Below, one piece after another: positions 1-12,500 of a stretch of DNA of 64,000 nucleotides; positions within the stretch are counted from its first letter, which is position 1, and every line of letters starts with the position of its first letter. Under the pieces are notes generated by a model. It had not been told where the DNA came from. It saw only the letters and a program-made list of their open reading frames with translations, and did no database searches. Source of the stretch: Silene latifolia (taxonomy: Eukaryota; Streptophyta; Magnoliopsida; Caryophyllales; Caryophyllaceae); contig NC_133536.1 in assembly GCF_048544455.1 (NCBI RefSeq), positions 200,883,325 through 200,947,324 of the forward strand, written 5' to 3'. A program made the translations under genes and the position numbers.

Positions 1-365
1 TATTCTCATTTATATCTACAAATCCGTATGCCTTATGGATATTAAGTCCTAGTTGAGAATTATCAAACCAATCACATTTAAACAATATCACCCTATAAAC
101 CCTTTTCTCGGTATAATAACCAAGCTCAATTACTTCATTTAGGGTTCCATAGTAGTCCAAACCTTCTGTAGAATTCACACAAACCCCATTACTTGAGGTA
201 GCTTTCGAAAGATCGACTCCCTCCTTATAAGCTCGAAATTTATAGCCATTGATAGAATATCGTCTCCACGTCTTCACCTTGCTACTAGGACCTAATGCTA
301 GAGCTACAATTAAAGGGTCATTTAATCTATAAGACTATCAATAAAACAATATGTTAATTAATGTG

Positions 366-444
<79 letters not shown>

Positions 445-2892
445 TAATCTCCATAACTAATGATATGGACAAACAAAATAAATGGATTGGTATATGATAG
501 TATGAGTCAAACGTATTACTTACTTCATTTCGAAACCATTTCGGATAACTTTTGTCATGTTTGCTCCAAACATCATCAGAGGACATGACATCAGGAAATG
601 TGAGTTTGATATGTGTCTCAAATTCCCTATATATAGCAAGAAAATGTTTTAATTATGTATTACCTATAATTTTGATCTTATTTGATAATTAAAAATGTAT
701 TGAGTAATAACGAAATAATAACTTACTTTTCATAAGGCTCTAACAATTTCCCACAATTCCTTAGCACATAAAATTGAGAATCTTCATACTTTTTCTAACT
801 CAAGTGCCTCTGAATACATTTCCCAGTTGTAGTTCCCATGTCAGCATTGAATAACTCGGGTAATATCATTGAATCTATGTCGTCATCGGAATTCACACCA
901 ACATCTAAATCTTTCGCTTTTGTGTCAATATGACTTTCAAAATATAGGGAACAAAAATTTGCAATTTCCTCTAACAAAAAAGAATTGCATATGGAACCCT
1001 CCACCCGAGCTTTGTTGCCAATCTTTCTTTTTATATGATTAAGAAATCTCTCAAATGGATACATCCATCGATATTGAACAGGTCCTCCAACCTTCGCTTC
1101 ATAAGGTAAGTGAATTGGCAAATGCTCCATGGAATTGAAGAAAGATGGGGGAAATATCTTCTCTAACTTGCATATTATCTCCGCAATGTTATTCTCTAGA
1201 CGTTCCATAGAATCGACTCTAATCGTAGAAGTACACAGGTCTCTAAAAAATTGGCTGATCTCAGTTATTGCATTCCAAGAATTAGTTGGGTGCAACTTTC
1301 CCAAGGCAACAGGGAGTAGCCGTTCCATAAAGACATGACAGTCATGACTTTTCATGAAATGCAACACCTTATTTTTATGGTCAACACACCGACTCAAATC
1401 TGAAGCATAACCATCCGGGAATTTCAATTTAGCAACCCATTCACATAGAGCCTTTTTCTCCGCAGTTTCTAAAACAAACCTAGATGATATTTGCCGTTTA
1501 TAACAAAGTTCATTAAAGTCTAGTTTTTCCTTAGGGCCAAATTTAGTTTTACCTGGTACATCCATCATCGTGTTGATAAGTTGTTCGAAAAAGTTTTTCT
1601 CAATGTGCATAACGTTTAGGTTGTGTCGAATTGACAACGTTTTCCAGTAAGGAAGTTCCCAAAGTATGCTTTGTTTCCACCAACCTTCATTCTTGTCTTT
1701 CAATCTTTTCAATTCTTGATCAGAAACATCAACTATTTTTGGCAAATCCTTAACGGAATCCCACACTTCATCACCTGTTAATTTCGACACGGCTATGCGA
1801 TTCTCAGTTTTTCTGTTCTTTAGAAAATGCTTATAATTGTTGCGGAAAGGATGATCAGGTCTTAAGAACTCACGGTGACAATCGAACCAACAAACCAAGC
1901 CGAACATTACGAGGCTCACTTGCAAATTCTGGATGCTCTCTATCAAAATGTTTCCACGCTTCTCCATCACTTGAGTGTGCCATTGTCCCCCTTTCTCTTA
2001 ATCGAGAGTTTCTATGATGCCAACTCATCTCACCTGCTATCTGCTTGGTTGCATATAATCGTTGTAACCTTGGCGCAATCGGGAAATAAGTTAACGGTGT
2101 ACAAGGAATTCGTCTCCCACTTGAATTTTTTGTACTTTTATATCGAGATGCATGACACTTTGTACATTCCTCAAGATTAGCATTTTCCTCCCAGAAAAGC
2201 ATGCATCCAGTAGGACATGCATCAATCTTCTGGTGGGGTAGTTGAAGTCCCTTAAGCACATTCTTAATTTCATTAAAATTGCGCGCCATGTCATTATTCT
2301 TTGGAATAATGTCACCTACGAACGACACAAACTCATTCGCGCATCTAAGAGATATGTTATTCTCACATTTGAGTGTTACCAACCTAGCTGCCGCTTGCAA
2401 CAAACTCATATTACTTCCCTCATACACTGGTTGTTCGGCTTTTTCTAGCATTTTATAGAAGGAAGAAACTTGGGGGTTTGGGGTTTCATAACGCACTTCT
2501 TCATCGCTAAGGTCGTCAGGATTCAGTTGCTCCTCCAATATTTGTACAACATTATCACGTAATGCATTTTCCACGAGCTCACGGTAAATATTTTCACTAA
2601 CTACGATACTACTTGAACTTCCTTCGGTAGACATTTCCTCACCGTGATACGTCCATACATAGTAATTATCGGCAAAACCATTCGACCAAAGATGATCTTC
2701 AACTACTTTTTTCCCTTTAAAAGCTCTGTTATTGCATTTATTACACGGACATCTGATTTCACCAAAATTCTTATACATACTACTTTGTTCCACGAAGTTA
2801 ATTGACTCTTTCACCCCCTTTGCAAATTCACGCTTCGGTTTCTTTTTTTCGTCTAATCTTTCATACATCCATTGTCGTTCTAATCTTTTCAT
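1..2892 (-). pseudogene. CACTA transposase (TNP2 type), missing the catalytic core
   Basis: Family role: binds and cuts CACTA ends. The start is the Met at 2892, followed by a Transpos_assoc-like N-terminus with the Cys pair CPCNKC and then the motif DGEAWKHFDREHPEF. Near 1890-1905 the frame jumps from VRLGL directly to CWFDCHREFL. The intervening TNP2 core (about 300 residues in relatives) is absent, as an out-of-frame deletion. Downstream the DUF4218 segment is clear (LGKLHPTNSWNAITEISQFF...). An in-frame TAG lies at 795-797, after which the frame continues to a donor at 726. I place further exons at 626-524 (DDVWSKHDKSYPKWFRNE) and 334 to beyond position 1 (DUF4216, YYGTLNEVIELGYY, LFKCDWFD). 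At least two lesions are present. Confidence 0.88.
367..440. repeat. (TA)n microsatellite in a transposase intron
   Basis: About 37 uninterrupted TA units. They lie in the proposed transposase intron 335-523. The Tyr-Ile-rich reading frame across it is an artefact of the repeat, although its first residues belong to the upstream exon. Confidence 0.9.
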
Positions 2893-3756
2893 GTTTATAT
2901 AAATCTACAATTCAATTTGTTTGTATATATGTCATAAAAACACATTAACAACCAAAAATAATACTCAATAAACATTATCACCAACAAATAACTATTGTCA
3001 ACAAGTAGTCTTTTTGTTTTGAATTGGGTCCTTATCACTCCAACCTAAACCCATCAATGTACGTTTCAAATCACTAGCAAACACACACTTGTGATTTATT
3101 AATGAGGAAAAAATTCGGCAGCAATTCCCCTTAGTTCTCCAAATACACAATGTAGAATAAATAATTACTCCACATATGCATTCAGAGAACATTAAATGAA
3201 TTGTCACCGAGCTCTTCCCTCGTTAACAAATCACAAATACATGTTTACTACCCAAGTGACTTGAAACGTACAAAGACAGTCCCAAAACGGGGACTATTAA
3301 AAAATTACTCCTAATGAGTAATTTTTGAACGGGTACTAAGTCAATGTGAACATTAGTTTCAATAATATTAAAAACAAAACATACAACAATGACTACTTTC
3401 TTAATAATGTCAATTAACAAAAACTAAGTAACATGACTAATTTTTCATTTTAAATATTTAATCTAATTAACATTAATTCAAATTATCATTTTAAAAACAT
3501 TAACATTACACAAAATTTAACAATTCACAAAACTACTACTAACTATTACTAATTAAGCTAATTAAGCTACTACTAACTACTACACAAAATTTAACAATTC
3601 ACAAAAAACTACAACAAAATGGCTTCTATCCTAATTCAACATGCATCAACACCAACTAATACTAATTTAGATAATTAAACTAATTAATCAAAAAAATTAA
3701 TTAAAAAAGAGATTAAAAATACCTAATTAATTTTACTAATAAGTAAAAAGGAAGGA

Positions 3757-4490
3757 TTCCGTCAGGACTTTCCAAAAAAGCGGATTCCTGACGGTATTTC
3801 CGTCAGGAGTATTTTAAATACCGCGACAGCCATTCTCATCGTCATTATTTTCCCCCAAATCGATTTTTAATTTCTTTCTCCCCAAATCCGCCGACCACCA
3901 CCACCACACCACCACCACTCTCTCCTGCCGCCGTCCACCACCACCACCCCAGGTTTGTCATTTATCTCTTGTTTTTCCTTTTCCTTTTCCTTTTTCCTTT
4001 TCTTGTCTTTATTTATATTTTTTGTATAGGTTAACGCCACGCCGCCGCCACCGCCACCGCCGCCGTCCACCACTGCCGATCACCGCCGCCGCCGGTTCCA
4101 TCCACCCCTCCACCTTCTTTCTCTTGTTTGACTTATCTGACGGAAATTCCGTCAGGACTCTCCAAAAAAGCGGATTCCTGACGGTATTTCCGTCAGGATT
4201 TTTCTCTCAATTATTGCTGGTTGGGCAATAATTGAGGGAAATTAATTGACGGAATTTCCGTCAGAGTTCCATCTTTTTGACGGATCATCCGTCAGAATAG
4301 GCATCACTTCTGACGGCTTTTCCGTCAAAATTAAATGACGCCTTTGGATTTTTAACGCGCTAGTATTATCTGACGTACTGTGACGGATATTCCGTCACTA
4401 GCATATAATTGACGGATTTTCCGTCACAATTCCGTCAGTATTTTTAAAAATCTGACGGACTTTAAATTCCGTCACATGTACCGTCAGTTT
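3757..4490. repeat. CACTA subterminal repeat array
   Basis: Many short motifs TGACGG and CCGTCA occur in both orientations, often as near-palindromes such as TGACGGAATTTCCGTCA. A ~50-bp unit occurs twice almost unchanged, at 3758-3807 and 4148-4198 (TTCCGTCAGGAC followed by AAAAAAGCGGATTCC). In characterised CACTA elements such motifs are bound by the TNPA-type accessory protein. That function here is inferred from the family. Confidence 0.85.
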
Positions 4491-5204
4491 TCCGCGTTTT
4501 TTTTGTAGTGATTGGGTGTAATCAGTTTGGTGTGAATGATGGATAATCGGATCCTTTAGTGCTTGTTTTGTGGGTTTTAATGGTATTTGGTCTTTTTGGT
4601 GGTTGTGATTTGGACGAGATTGATTGCTTGGGAGTTGGTTGTGGCAATGGTTGGGTCGGCTGTGGTTGTAACACCCCCGATTTTCAACTAAAAAAAAAAA
4701 TAACATTTACATTAAAAAGTAGCCAAAATACGGGGATATTAAAATCAATATACAAAGTCTCTTTACAAAATGATTAAAAAAAATTGCATAAAACATTTGC
4801 CAGGTCTTTAATCAAGAGCTCGACTTGAAAATCTTTTGAACCGTAGTGGAAGTCATCTGAAAATAAACCGTTTAACATGACGGGTAACACAAATGGGACC
4901 AACAAGTCAGCTCACAGCCTTTAACAATATAAATATTAAAACTAGAGGAAGAAAAACGATAATTCTTTAGTTAAGAATTTCCAATGATAAAACAAATGAA
5001 CTGTTTCTACAATGGTTTGGTCAGAAGACAATTTAAGTGCTAACAAGTAAGAAACTTTACTTCCTCGAGACGAAAATATTAACAAGAAACAGCTGGCAAC
5101 CGACTTTATGTGCACACCTCTATGACAGGTCAGCGCCTAACAAGAGTATCTAGAGTATCTAATGGCTGAGATAGGATTCACTCTACCTGACATGGCTACT
5201 AAAA

Positions 5205-5440
5205 GCATTTTTGTAAGCATGGCTCGCCACTTCGAGTTATGAGTCAAATTATAATTCTCTAAAAGCACGGCTCGCAACTGCGAGTTATGAGCCAAACTAT
5301 AAACCTCTAAAAGCACGGCTCGCCAAACTATAAACTTCTAAAAGCACGGCTCGCCACTGCTGGTTATGAGCCAAACTATAATCTTCTAAAGGCATGGCTC
5401 GCCACTGCGGGTTATGAGCCAAACTATAAACTTCTAATCT
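5205..5440. repeat. ~67-bp imperfect tandem repeat inside the solo LTR
   Basis: About four to five tandem units share the core AAAAGCACGGCTCGCCACTG, then GAGTTATGAGCC, then AAACTATAAACTTCT. One unit is shortened and lacks the GAGTTATGAG part. Units differ by several substitutions. Confidence 0.8.
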
Positions 5441-6816
5441 TATGACTTTGAATTTTAGGAAATACGCTAAATCATTTGTAGAAATCCTGAGACAAAGCTA
5501 AGTTGTCATATTACAAAGAAAATAGTATAATTACTCCATGTCAAATAAGGTCTTAGCTAGCTATTAATCTCAGGATTGAAAAATAACAATTCCACCACTA
5601 ACTATTATACTACTTCAATATACCATTAGTTGGTACAATCCAAGTCTCCTCTACCTTGCTTATAATACCCATGTTATGTACACTATACAATAAATGATAA
5701 GTATCATCTCATAAACTATCTTATTGCACCATTAGCCATATTATATGCCAAATATGCCAAATTCAATTCAACTACTATTAATCAAAACTCAACTACTATT
5801 AATCAAAACTCATATGGTTGCTCTCATCACTGTTAAAATCCCAACCTTTGTATTACAAGGCTAAACCCAATCTCACCCATTTGTGTAATAAGTGAAAGAC
5901 ATGGATAATATAAAATATATAACTCATTTCTCACCTCCCTAATTAACCAAGTCTCGGTTGTCTCGTAATATAATACTTGCACATAACCATGTCACTCTGA
6001 ACCGTAAAAGATGACTCGACACAACAATAACCCAATACCAATATCCAATCTCATTTTCAATGTTCTATATTGTCAAAGGTTCAACTATGCTCAACACTAA
6101 GAGAATAAACTATAAACTACTCACACACAAATCAAGTCCAAAACCATGATAACGACACTAAGGCTATTAGCAGTTACTAAAGCACGTTTCAAGAATTCTA
6201 CTCTCAATAATAAACATCACACTGATCAAGCTTAGTGTCCAAATCTTAGTGCCCTTAAACTCAGAAAGTATCATTAACATGAATATATATTTCTAAATGA
6301 TAAAGCTACTTCTCTGTTTGTACTGATGTACCACTAGATAAGCTTGATACCAACTCCTTCAAGCATTCATCCGTATTAAGCTATTAGCAGCAATTTCTTA
6401 TACACATCAAAACCTTACCTTTCATTAACAAAGGATCTATAACCCATTAGTTCTCACCCTACTCAAACGTGTCTCAACACTTGAGTTTCAATCACAGGAA
6501 ATTCATAACCCACCTCACCAAATCAAAAATAATAATAATACAAAATATGAATCTAATAATATTAATAATTCCAAGAGTTTCAATATCTCAACTTAACAAC
6601 GATTCAACCCGTAATTTATAACACATAGCCACCAATACACACATATTAATATAACCTCGAGCAATAGTAAAGATAATAGGGGCGGTAAAGTCTTATTACC
6701 TTAAAATGAATTAAGATTGATGGTAGGAAACCCTCAAAAGTTGATGTACTGATGTAAGGATAGATTTCGGGTCAAACGAACTGGTGAAAGAAACGAGGCC
6801 AAAATATAGAGCATAA

Positions 6817-7275
6817 GGGGGTGTTTGGTTCGCTCGTGGGTATGGGTTTGGAATCAGGAATCATACCCGGGTGGTATGGGTTTGGAATTTGATTCCTCAT
6901 ACCATGTGTTTGTTTCAATTTCGGGTGGAATGAGATCGAACTTCATCAAAGTTAAAAAAAATCTAAAATACAACATTGAAAATAATTATTTTTGATACTA
7001 AAAATCATGAAAATGAAGAGTTAATCAAATAAATGTAAAAAAAATTTCATTTAAAATGTTCCATTTAAGTTTTTTTCATATTTTTTAGTTTTATTACTTG
7101 ATACCCATGGGTATCAATCTCATACCCACCTCCCCCTTGGGTATGAGAAACCCATACCTCATGGGTTTGAGGTATGGGTATGAAACCCCTATTTTTGCCA
7201 AACAAACACTTGGTATGAGTTTGGCTCATTCCAAACTCATACCTCATACCTTTGTGAGTTGAACCAAACACCCCC
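6817..7275. mobile_element. Tourist-like (PIF/Harbinger) MITE, 459 bp
   Basis: The terminal inverted repeats are GGGGGTGTTTGGTTC on the left and GAACCAAACACCCCC on the right. A 3-bp duplication TAA flanks both sides (6814-6816, 7276-7278). Both the TIR and the TAA target are diagnostic of Tourist/PIF-Harbinger. The interior is rich in GGTATGGGTTTG-type motifs in both orientations. It is nested in the solo LTR. Confidence 0.92.
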
Positions 7276-7508
7276 TAATACTTTTGGTGGTGGGAGTATT
7301 ATGAAAAAGGAATTAATGGAGAAAAACGAGTAATTGAGAAGGCGGCTTACTAAGTTGAATTGGTGATGATTTTGGAGATTGAGTTCATAAAAATTAAGTT
7401 GATCTCATCCCTGTGAACAATCAGAAAATCTGATTGTAAGAGGCAGAATTAAGAAGTAGGTGAGAGACCAAAAGTATGGATAGATAAGACTAAACCTGCT
7501 TTGAAGAT

Positions 7509-7509
7509 A

Positions 7510-7558
<49 letters not shown>
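7509..7558. repeat. (ATT)n microsatellite
   Basis: About 16 ATT units near the right end of the solo LTR, followed by a poly-T run. Confidence 0.85.
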
Positions 7559-7649
7559 GTTTTTTTTTTCTTCTTCTAAAAATGTAACATTGGAGTATAA
7601 AATAAATTAGTTAAATAAAAGATTAAAATAAATGGGGTATTACAGTGGT

Positions 7650-8395
7650 GGTGTTCACTTTTTAACTCAATGCCGTTTGTTTTCACTTTATTCTCATTGT
7701 TCTTGTTTTTAAACTTCTATAATAATGGGAGACTTTATTTTAGTTGTTTAGTCTGTTCTCTTTGTTTAAAATAAATTCCACTTGCGGTTTAAACCCATGT
7801 TGGTGGTTATGGGTGTCCTGTCCTTTAATCTTTTGTCTGTTGCTTCAATATAGGTACCGATTATGGTCTATGTGGATGGACTTTTGCGTAATGGTGAAGG
7901 TGATTTTAGTTTTGGGTTGTGTTGGGTTTTTCCTAGAACGGATCTCTAGGATGTTTTTGATTAAGGGATTGGTTGATGGGTGCTCCTCTTTCGTGTATAT
8001 CAACTGGTTGGGCTTTTTGACCGGTCGGACCATTGACTACCTTGTTCCATTTCCAAGATGTAGGGGATCTTTCTCCATCGAAGGCGGTCGTTGTCGACTT
8101 GCATTCCACCAAAAATTTCTACGTTTTTTAAGCGTAAGTGCATCTTGTTCTCGTCGCGAGGGAGTTCAATTGTTTCAATGGTCTCTTGAAGTTACTATCC
8201 TTGTTGATGTTGCGGATGATGATTCTCGTGCCCAGTCTACTATTCTCCACCAGCACGTTGCTTTATACCCGAAGAAGTCATCTCTTTTATTGTAGTTTAT
8301 TTTTATTTCTAAGAATTTGTATTTCGTTGTTTTATGTTGTAGCTTTTAGGTATAGTATTGTGAATCATACCACTAAAATGTAAAACTCAAAATCT
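7650..8395 (+). other. Unassigned stretch with broken coding-like frames
   Basis: Together with 4511-4666 this is the sequence into which the solo LTR inserted. Short coding-like pieces are visible in different frames: VPIMVYVDGLLRNGEGDFSF from about 7854, then DGCSSFVYINWLGFL and TIDYLVPFPRCRG near 7975-8060. No single frame carries the whole length without stops. I do not recognise the protein. A fragment of a Mutator-type transposase N-terminus is one possibility. A near-duplicate ATACCACTA(A/G)AATGTA occurs at 8368-8425. Confidence 0.3.
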
Positions 8396-9193
8396 TTCCA
8401 TCTGTCAACCATACCACTAGAATGTATAAAACTCGAATCTTTCTATCTGTCAAAAAAAAATATATTCTTTTTTTTCTATTGGTTGAACGGATTTTTTTTT
8501 CTAATTAAACATTGGGCAACTTGTTTGATTCACAGATGAAAGGTAGGCAACTTGTATAAACTAAGGAGACCACATGCGTAAGTTCCTTATATTTGTATAA
8601 CAGACACCCTCGGTGGCTGATTTTGAAATAAAAATTAAGTGGGTCAAGATGTAAACTATTAAACTAACATGTGAATACTAACTCAACCACAAGGGTTCAG
8701 GGCGCAAGCTCCTTCCCGACATAACTAAAGGTGATCCTCCACTGCTCACATCAATTGTACTTTATCAATTACTCCGTAGCTAATAACTTAGTTGTACGTG
8801 TATATAATCTCACGAAAGATAACATGCATAGTATCTTTTTTTTTTTTGAAGAAATGCAACATATGCATAGTTACATTATTACTTGCATATCATTCTTCTC
8901 TTTAGACTAACAAATGATAACCATTGTTTCTCCCTTGCTTCTCTCTCTATCTCTAACCCAATAATCTTACTACGTACCTAAATCATTAACACATTCCTAT
9001 ACCATTCACACATGCATTCTCTTTTCCTCTTGCTTAATTTATTCCTTCAATCTCTCAATAATCCCAGAAATTTAGAAAACCAAAACCAATAACAAAAAGA
9101 GGTAAGGAAAACACATCTCTCAAGAATCCCAGATATGTAGAAAAACCAAAATTATTAAAAAAGGTAAATAGAAAAATTATTTTTAATTTGAAA
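8396..9193. other. 5' flank of the CHX gene, no feature recognised
   Basis: AT-rich flank. The stretch 8900-9060 is CT-rich, as plant 5' leaders often are, and precedes the start codon at 9194. I see no convincing TATA box and no coding frame. Confidence 0.35.
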
Positions 9194-9473
9194 ATGGGGA
9201 TTCCAAGGATGAATAGTATAGGATTAAAGAATGAAACCGTGGTATGTCACAACCCAACGAAAATAACATCAGAAGGGATATGGAATGGAATGAATCCCTT
9301 GTCATCATCAGTTCCTCTTCTTCTGGCTCAACTTATCTTAATTACTCTTACTTCTAAAGCTGTCGAGTTTTTACTCAGACCTCTCGGTCAAGCAAGTATT
9401 GTTGCTCAAATTGTTGTAAGTACTCGTACCTGAAATTAATGTACACAGTTAAAGTTTTCTGAATATTAGCTTC

Positions 9474-9568
<95 letters not shown>

Positions 9569-12500
9569 GCCATACGATATCTACAAGATATGTCAAAATT
9601 AAAAGAACGCGTAACATTTTGTTTATTTTCGTGTTTGGGCCCCTAGAAATGCGAGCAATGTTCGTTCACTCATGGGCATGTGAAAAATGCTCTCATTATG
9701 ACATGATATTTGGTGAATTGCCATGTTTTTACCATACTAGGGATTCAACTATACCTGAAATTTATTTATTGTTATGCGTATGACCACAAGTTACTAACTT
9801 TTGCTACAATTTATTATTATTTTGTCACGAATATTGCTACGTTTGTGTTTCTGTTTTTGTTGGTGCGTAGTGAGGTCTGATGTTATTTTTTCTATATTTT
9901 ACTTTGTTACTGTATTTTTTTTTTGGCACGTGATGTGTTTTTTCTTTAATTTTTTACATTTTGCATTGTTTTTCTATTTTTCTTTTTATGGGTCACATGA
10001 TGTTTTTGATATTTTATTTTCTCTGCTTATTATTTTTTCTTCTTGCACTACAGTGCATTTTTTTTGTTTGATATTTTTTTTTCATTTATTTTTCTCTCTT
10101 CGCTTTTATTTGTCTTTATCTTATTCCAACAATAAACGTGGAACTATAAAATTTAGTATGTATTTTAATTTTTGATTATTGATTAATTTATTTTAAAGTT
10201 AAAGAGACTAAAGTTTAATGTTTATTATGTTATTTATTTGTATTTAATGTTTACAAATCATTTTTGTTTTCTTTTTTTCTTTTCAAAATAAGAAGTGATG
10301 ATGTGGCTTGATAAATTGTTCTTAAATAGTTGAATGGTGAAATGTTATGCTTTTGATTGTCTTTTTATTATATTTATAAATTAGTTGAAACTTAGGATAC
10401 GTTATGTTTCGATGCTATGCTGAATGATACTTTTTAGAGGTCGACTTGCGTGTAACACCAAGTTGATGATTGATTGTTTTAATACCTTTGTCATGCGATA
10501 TCTTCACTGGTTGATAAATAATGGATGTACTGTTTTTGAAGTTGTGTATAACAAGAAGTTATCAAACTTTATATAGAAGATGATACAAAGGAAGTTGAAC
10601 AAAGGCTTCAACAGTGGACTAATTACTCAAAGGCTTAGAGCTACGATTTATTAGCTAGAAAAATGCTGCTACCATTTTCACTTTACTCACTAGGAAATTT
10701 GTGTATAGCTCACAGCCTTACATGTGTTTTTTTTATACGAATATATGCTCTAAAATTTTGTGTACTAAACACTTTTTTTTATACAAAACCTTTGTTATAG
10801 TAGTTGTGCATTCGTCTTCCCTCCATCAGCTCGTATTTTTGATGCGGTTACTTGGTGTGGCCATTATACTTGCTAACCAAGCATTTCTTAGATTGATACA
10901 ATGATTTATTTCTTAGGGTTTTTAAACGAGAATAATCTACACTATTGCGTGAAAATTTAAACACATACTAATAAAAGGAAGATAATGGTGTTTGATAAAA
11001 CAAAGGGTAAAGGGGTTACCTATTTATTAGGTTGTCTTTCCAATAAGTGCAAAGACCAGACTAATATGGGTTAAAAGTAGAATTGTGATTAATTTCGTAA
11101 TCTGATCATAGTTTGGATTATTCGATCGTTAAATAACCATAATTCATATTATCAAGGGTTATTTCATAACTATAATCCATTCTATTAGTGGTCTGCAATA
11201 TTAACTCCATTTTATCAATAATCTCAATTAAATCCAACCTAAGCACCATACCTTCTAATAACGAACCAACTGATATTTTTTTTAGTTTATGTTGGAATAT
11301 TTGATAGTTTTTGGACAACCTAGCTGGTATAGTGGTATATGTGAAGTTTATGTGTAATATTTTCAAGTGATGAATCAAGAACATGGTTTATTTGATACAC
11401 ATAAACATCACAAAATATCAGCAAGGTTCATTATTAGAAGGTATGGTGTTTAGGTTGGATTTAATTGGAATTATTGATAGGATGGATTGATTATTGCAGA
11501 CCACCAATATGATAGATTATTGTTATAAAATAACCCTATTATCAAAGGGTTAGTTCTGATTTCTATCATGTTACTAAGAATTTGACTATCATTTTGTTAT
11601 CTTGACGATTAGAAGGTGAACGATTTTAAGGAACAATAAACTAAAAAGATAAGTTATTTATATGCATGAGGTGATATAAAGTAAACTAAAACATTCTATA
11701 AACATAAATTTTCAATATGTTTTTATATATTCCCGTGCAACTTTGCACGGGTTTTAAACTAGTAATAATAATAATAATAATAATACGCCATACGATATCT
11801 ACAAGATATGTCAAAATTAAAAGAACGCGTAACATTTTGTTTATTTTCGTGTTTGGGCCCCTAGAAATGCGAACAATATCCGTCCGCTCATGGGCCTGTG
11901 AAAAATGCTCTCATTATGACATGATATTTGGTGAATTGCCATGTTTTTACCATACTAGGGATTCAACTATACCTGAAATTCTTGGTTCAATGACTGTGCA
12001 GGGTGGACTGGTATTGGGGCCATCAGCACTAGGACATGTACCCAAAATAGCAAGGGAACTATTCCCTCAAAGAGGACAGATAACAATGGAAACCATAGCA
12101 ACCTTTGGGCTAACCGTCTTCCTCTTTTCAATGGGGGTGAAGATGGATTCAAGCCTGATGTTCAGGCCAGAGAAAGCCGCCGTCACAATAGCTGTTTCCC
12201 TCCTGGTTTTTACTTTTATAATCCCTTTACTCATAGTCTTCCTCTTCTTTATGAACCTCAACCTCGAACCACAGCTCAAACAATCTTTGCCATTATTGGT
12301 CAGTTCCCAGACTTTGGTGGCCTTCCCGGCCATTGCTTGTATCCTGGCCGAACTCAAAATTTTCAACACGGAGGTGGGCCGTCTGGCTGTTGCCGTCTCC
12401 ATGTTCTATGATGTTCTAGCCCTGGGCCTTTGTGCAATTGGGTTCTCGTTCGCTGAGACTATGCACCAAGGCGTCTCAAAATCAGTAGCAGCGGTACTGT

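Larger units (their letters stand above)
1..4510 (-). mobile_element. CACTA (En/Spm) DNA transposon, right-hand part, defective
   Basis: The right terminus reads TTTTTTTTGTAGTG and ends at 4510. Its reverse complement begins CACTACAAAAAAAA, the diagnostic CACTA terminal inverted repeat. Inside it lie a dense block of TGACGG/CCGTCA subterminal motifs (3757-4490) and a leftward transposase with Transpos_assoc, TNP2-type, DUF4218 and DUF4216 segments. The other terminus lies left of the window, so length and the 3-bp target duplication cannot be checked. Two CCACC/CCGCC-rich tracts (3894-3950, 4033-4112) sit between the ends and the transposase and look like untranslated leader. The transposase is broken, so this copy is non-autonomous. 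Confidence 0.9.
4667..7644. mobile_element. Solo LTR of a large LTR retrotransposon
   Basis: The element begins TGTAACACCCCC and ends GGGGTATTACA (TG...CA termini). It is flanked by a perfect 5-bp duplication GTGGT (4662-4666 and 7645-7649), as left by retroviral-type integrase. It is about 2,978 bp with no gag or pol reading frame, so a solo LTR is the simplest reading. A related copy in the same orientation starts at 50365. No pol is present to assign the superfamily. It contains a tandem repeat, a Tourist MITE and an ATT microsatellite. Confidence 0.8.

Noticed and set aside
338-586. 82-residue Tyr-Ile-rich open frame
   Set aside because: The YIYI part is a TA microsatellite. Only the first ~21 residues belong to a transposase exon (524-626).
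3867-4231. Gly/Arg-rich open frames on both strands
   Set aside because: They read through CCACC and CCGCC tracts in the CACTA leader, with no family signature.
5205-5440. Possible CRISPR-like array
   Set aside because: Units are contiguous, diverged and lack unique spacers; this is a tandem repeat in an LTR of a plant genome.
9375-9617. Poly-Ile open frame
   Set aside because: Artefact of the AAT microsatellite.
9801-10175. Phe-rich 124-residue open frame
   Set aside because: T-rich low-complexity DNA within an intronic insertion, with no protein character.
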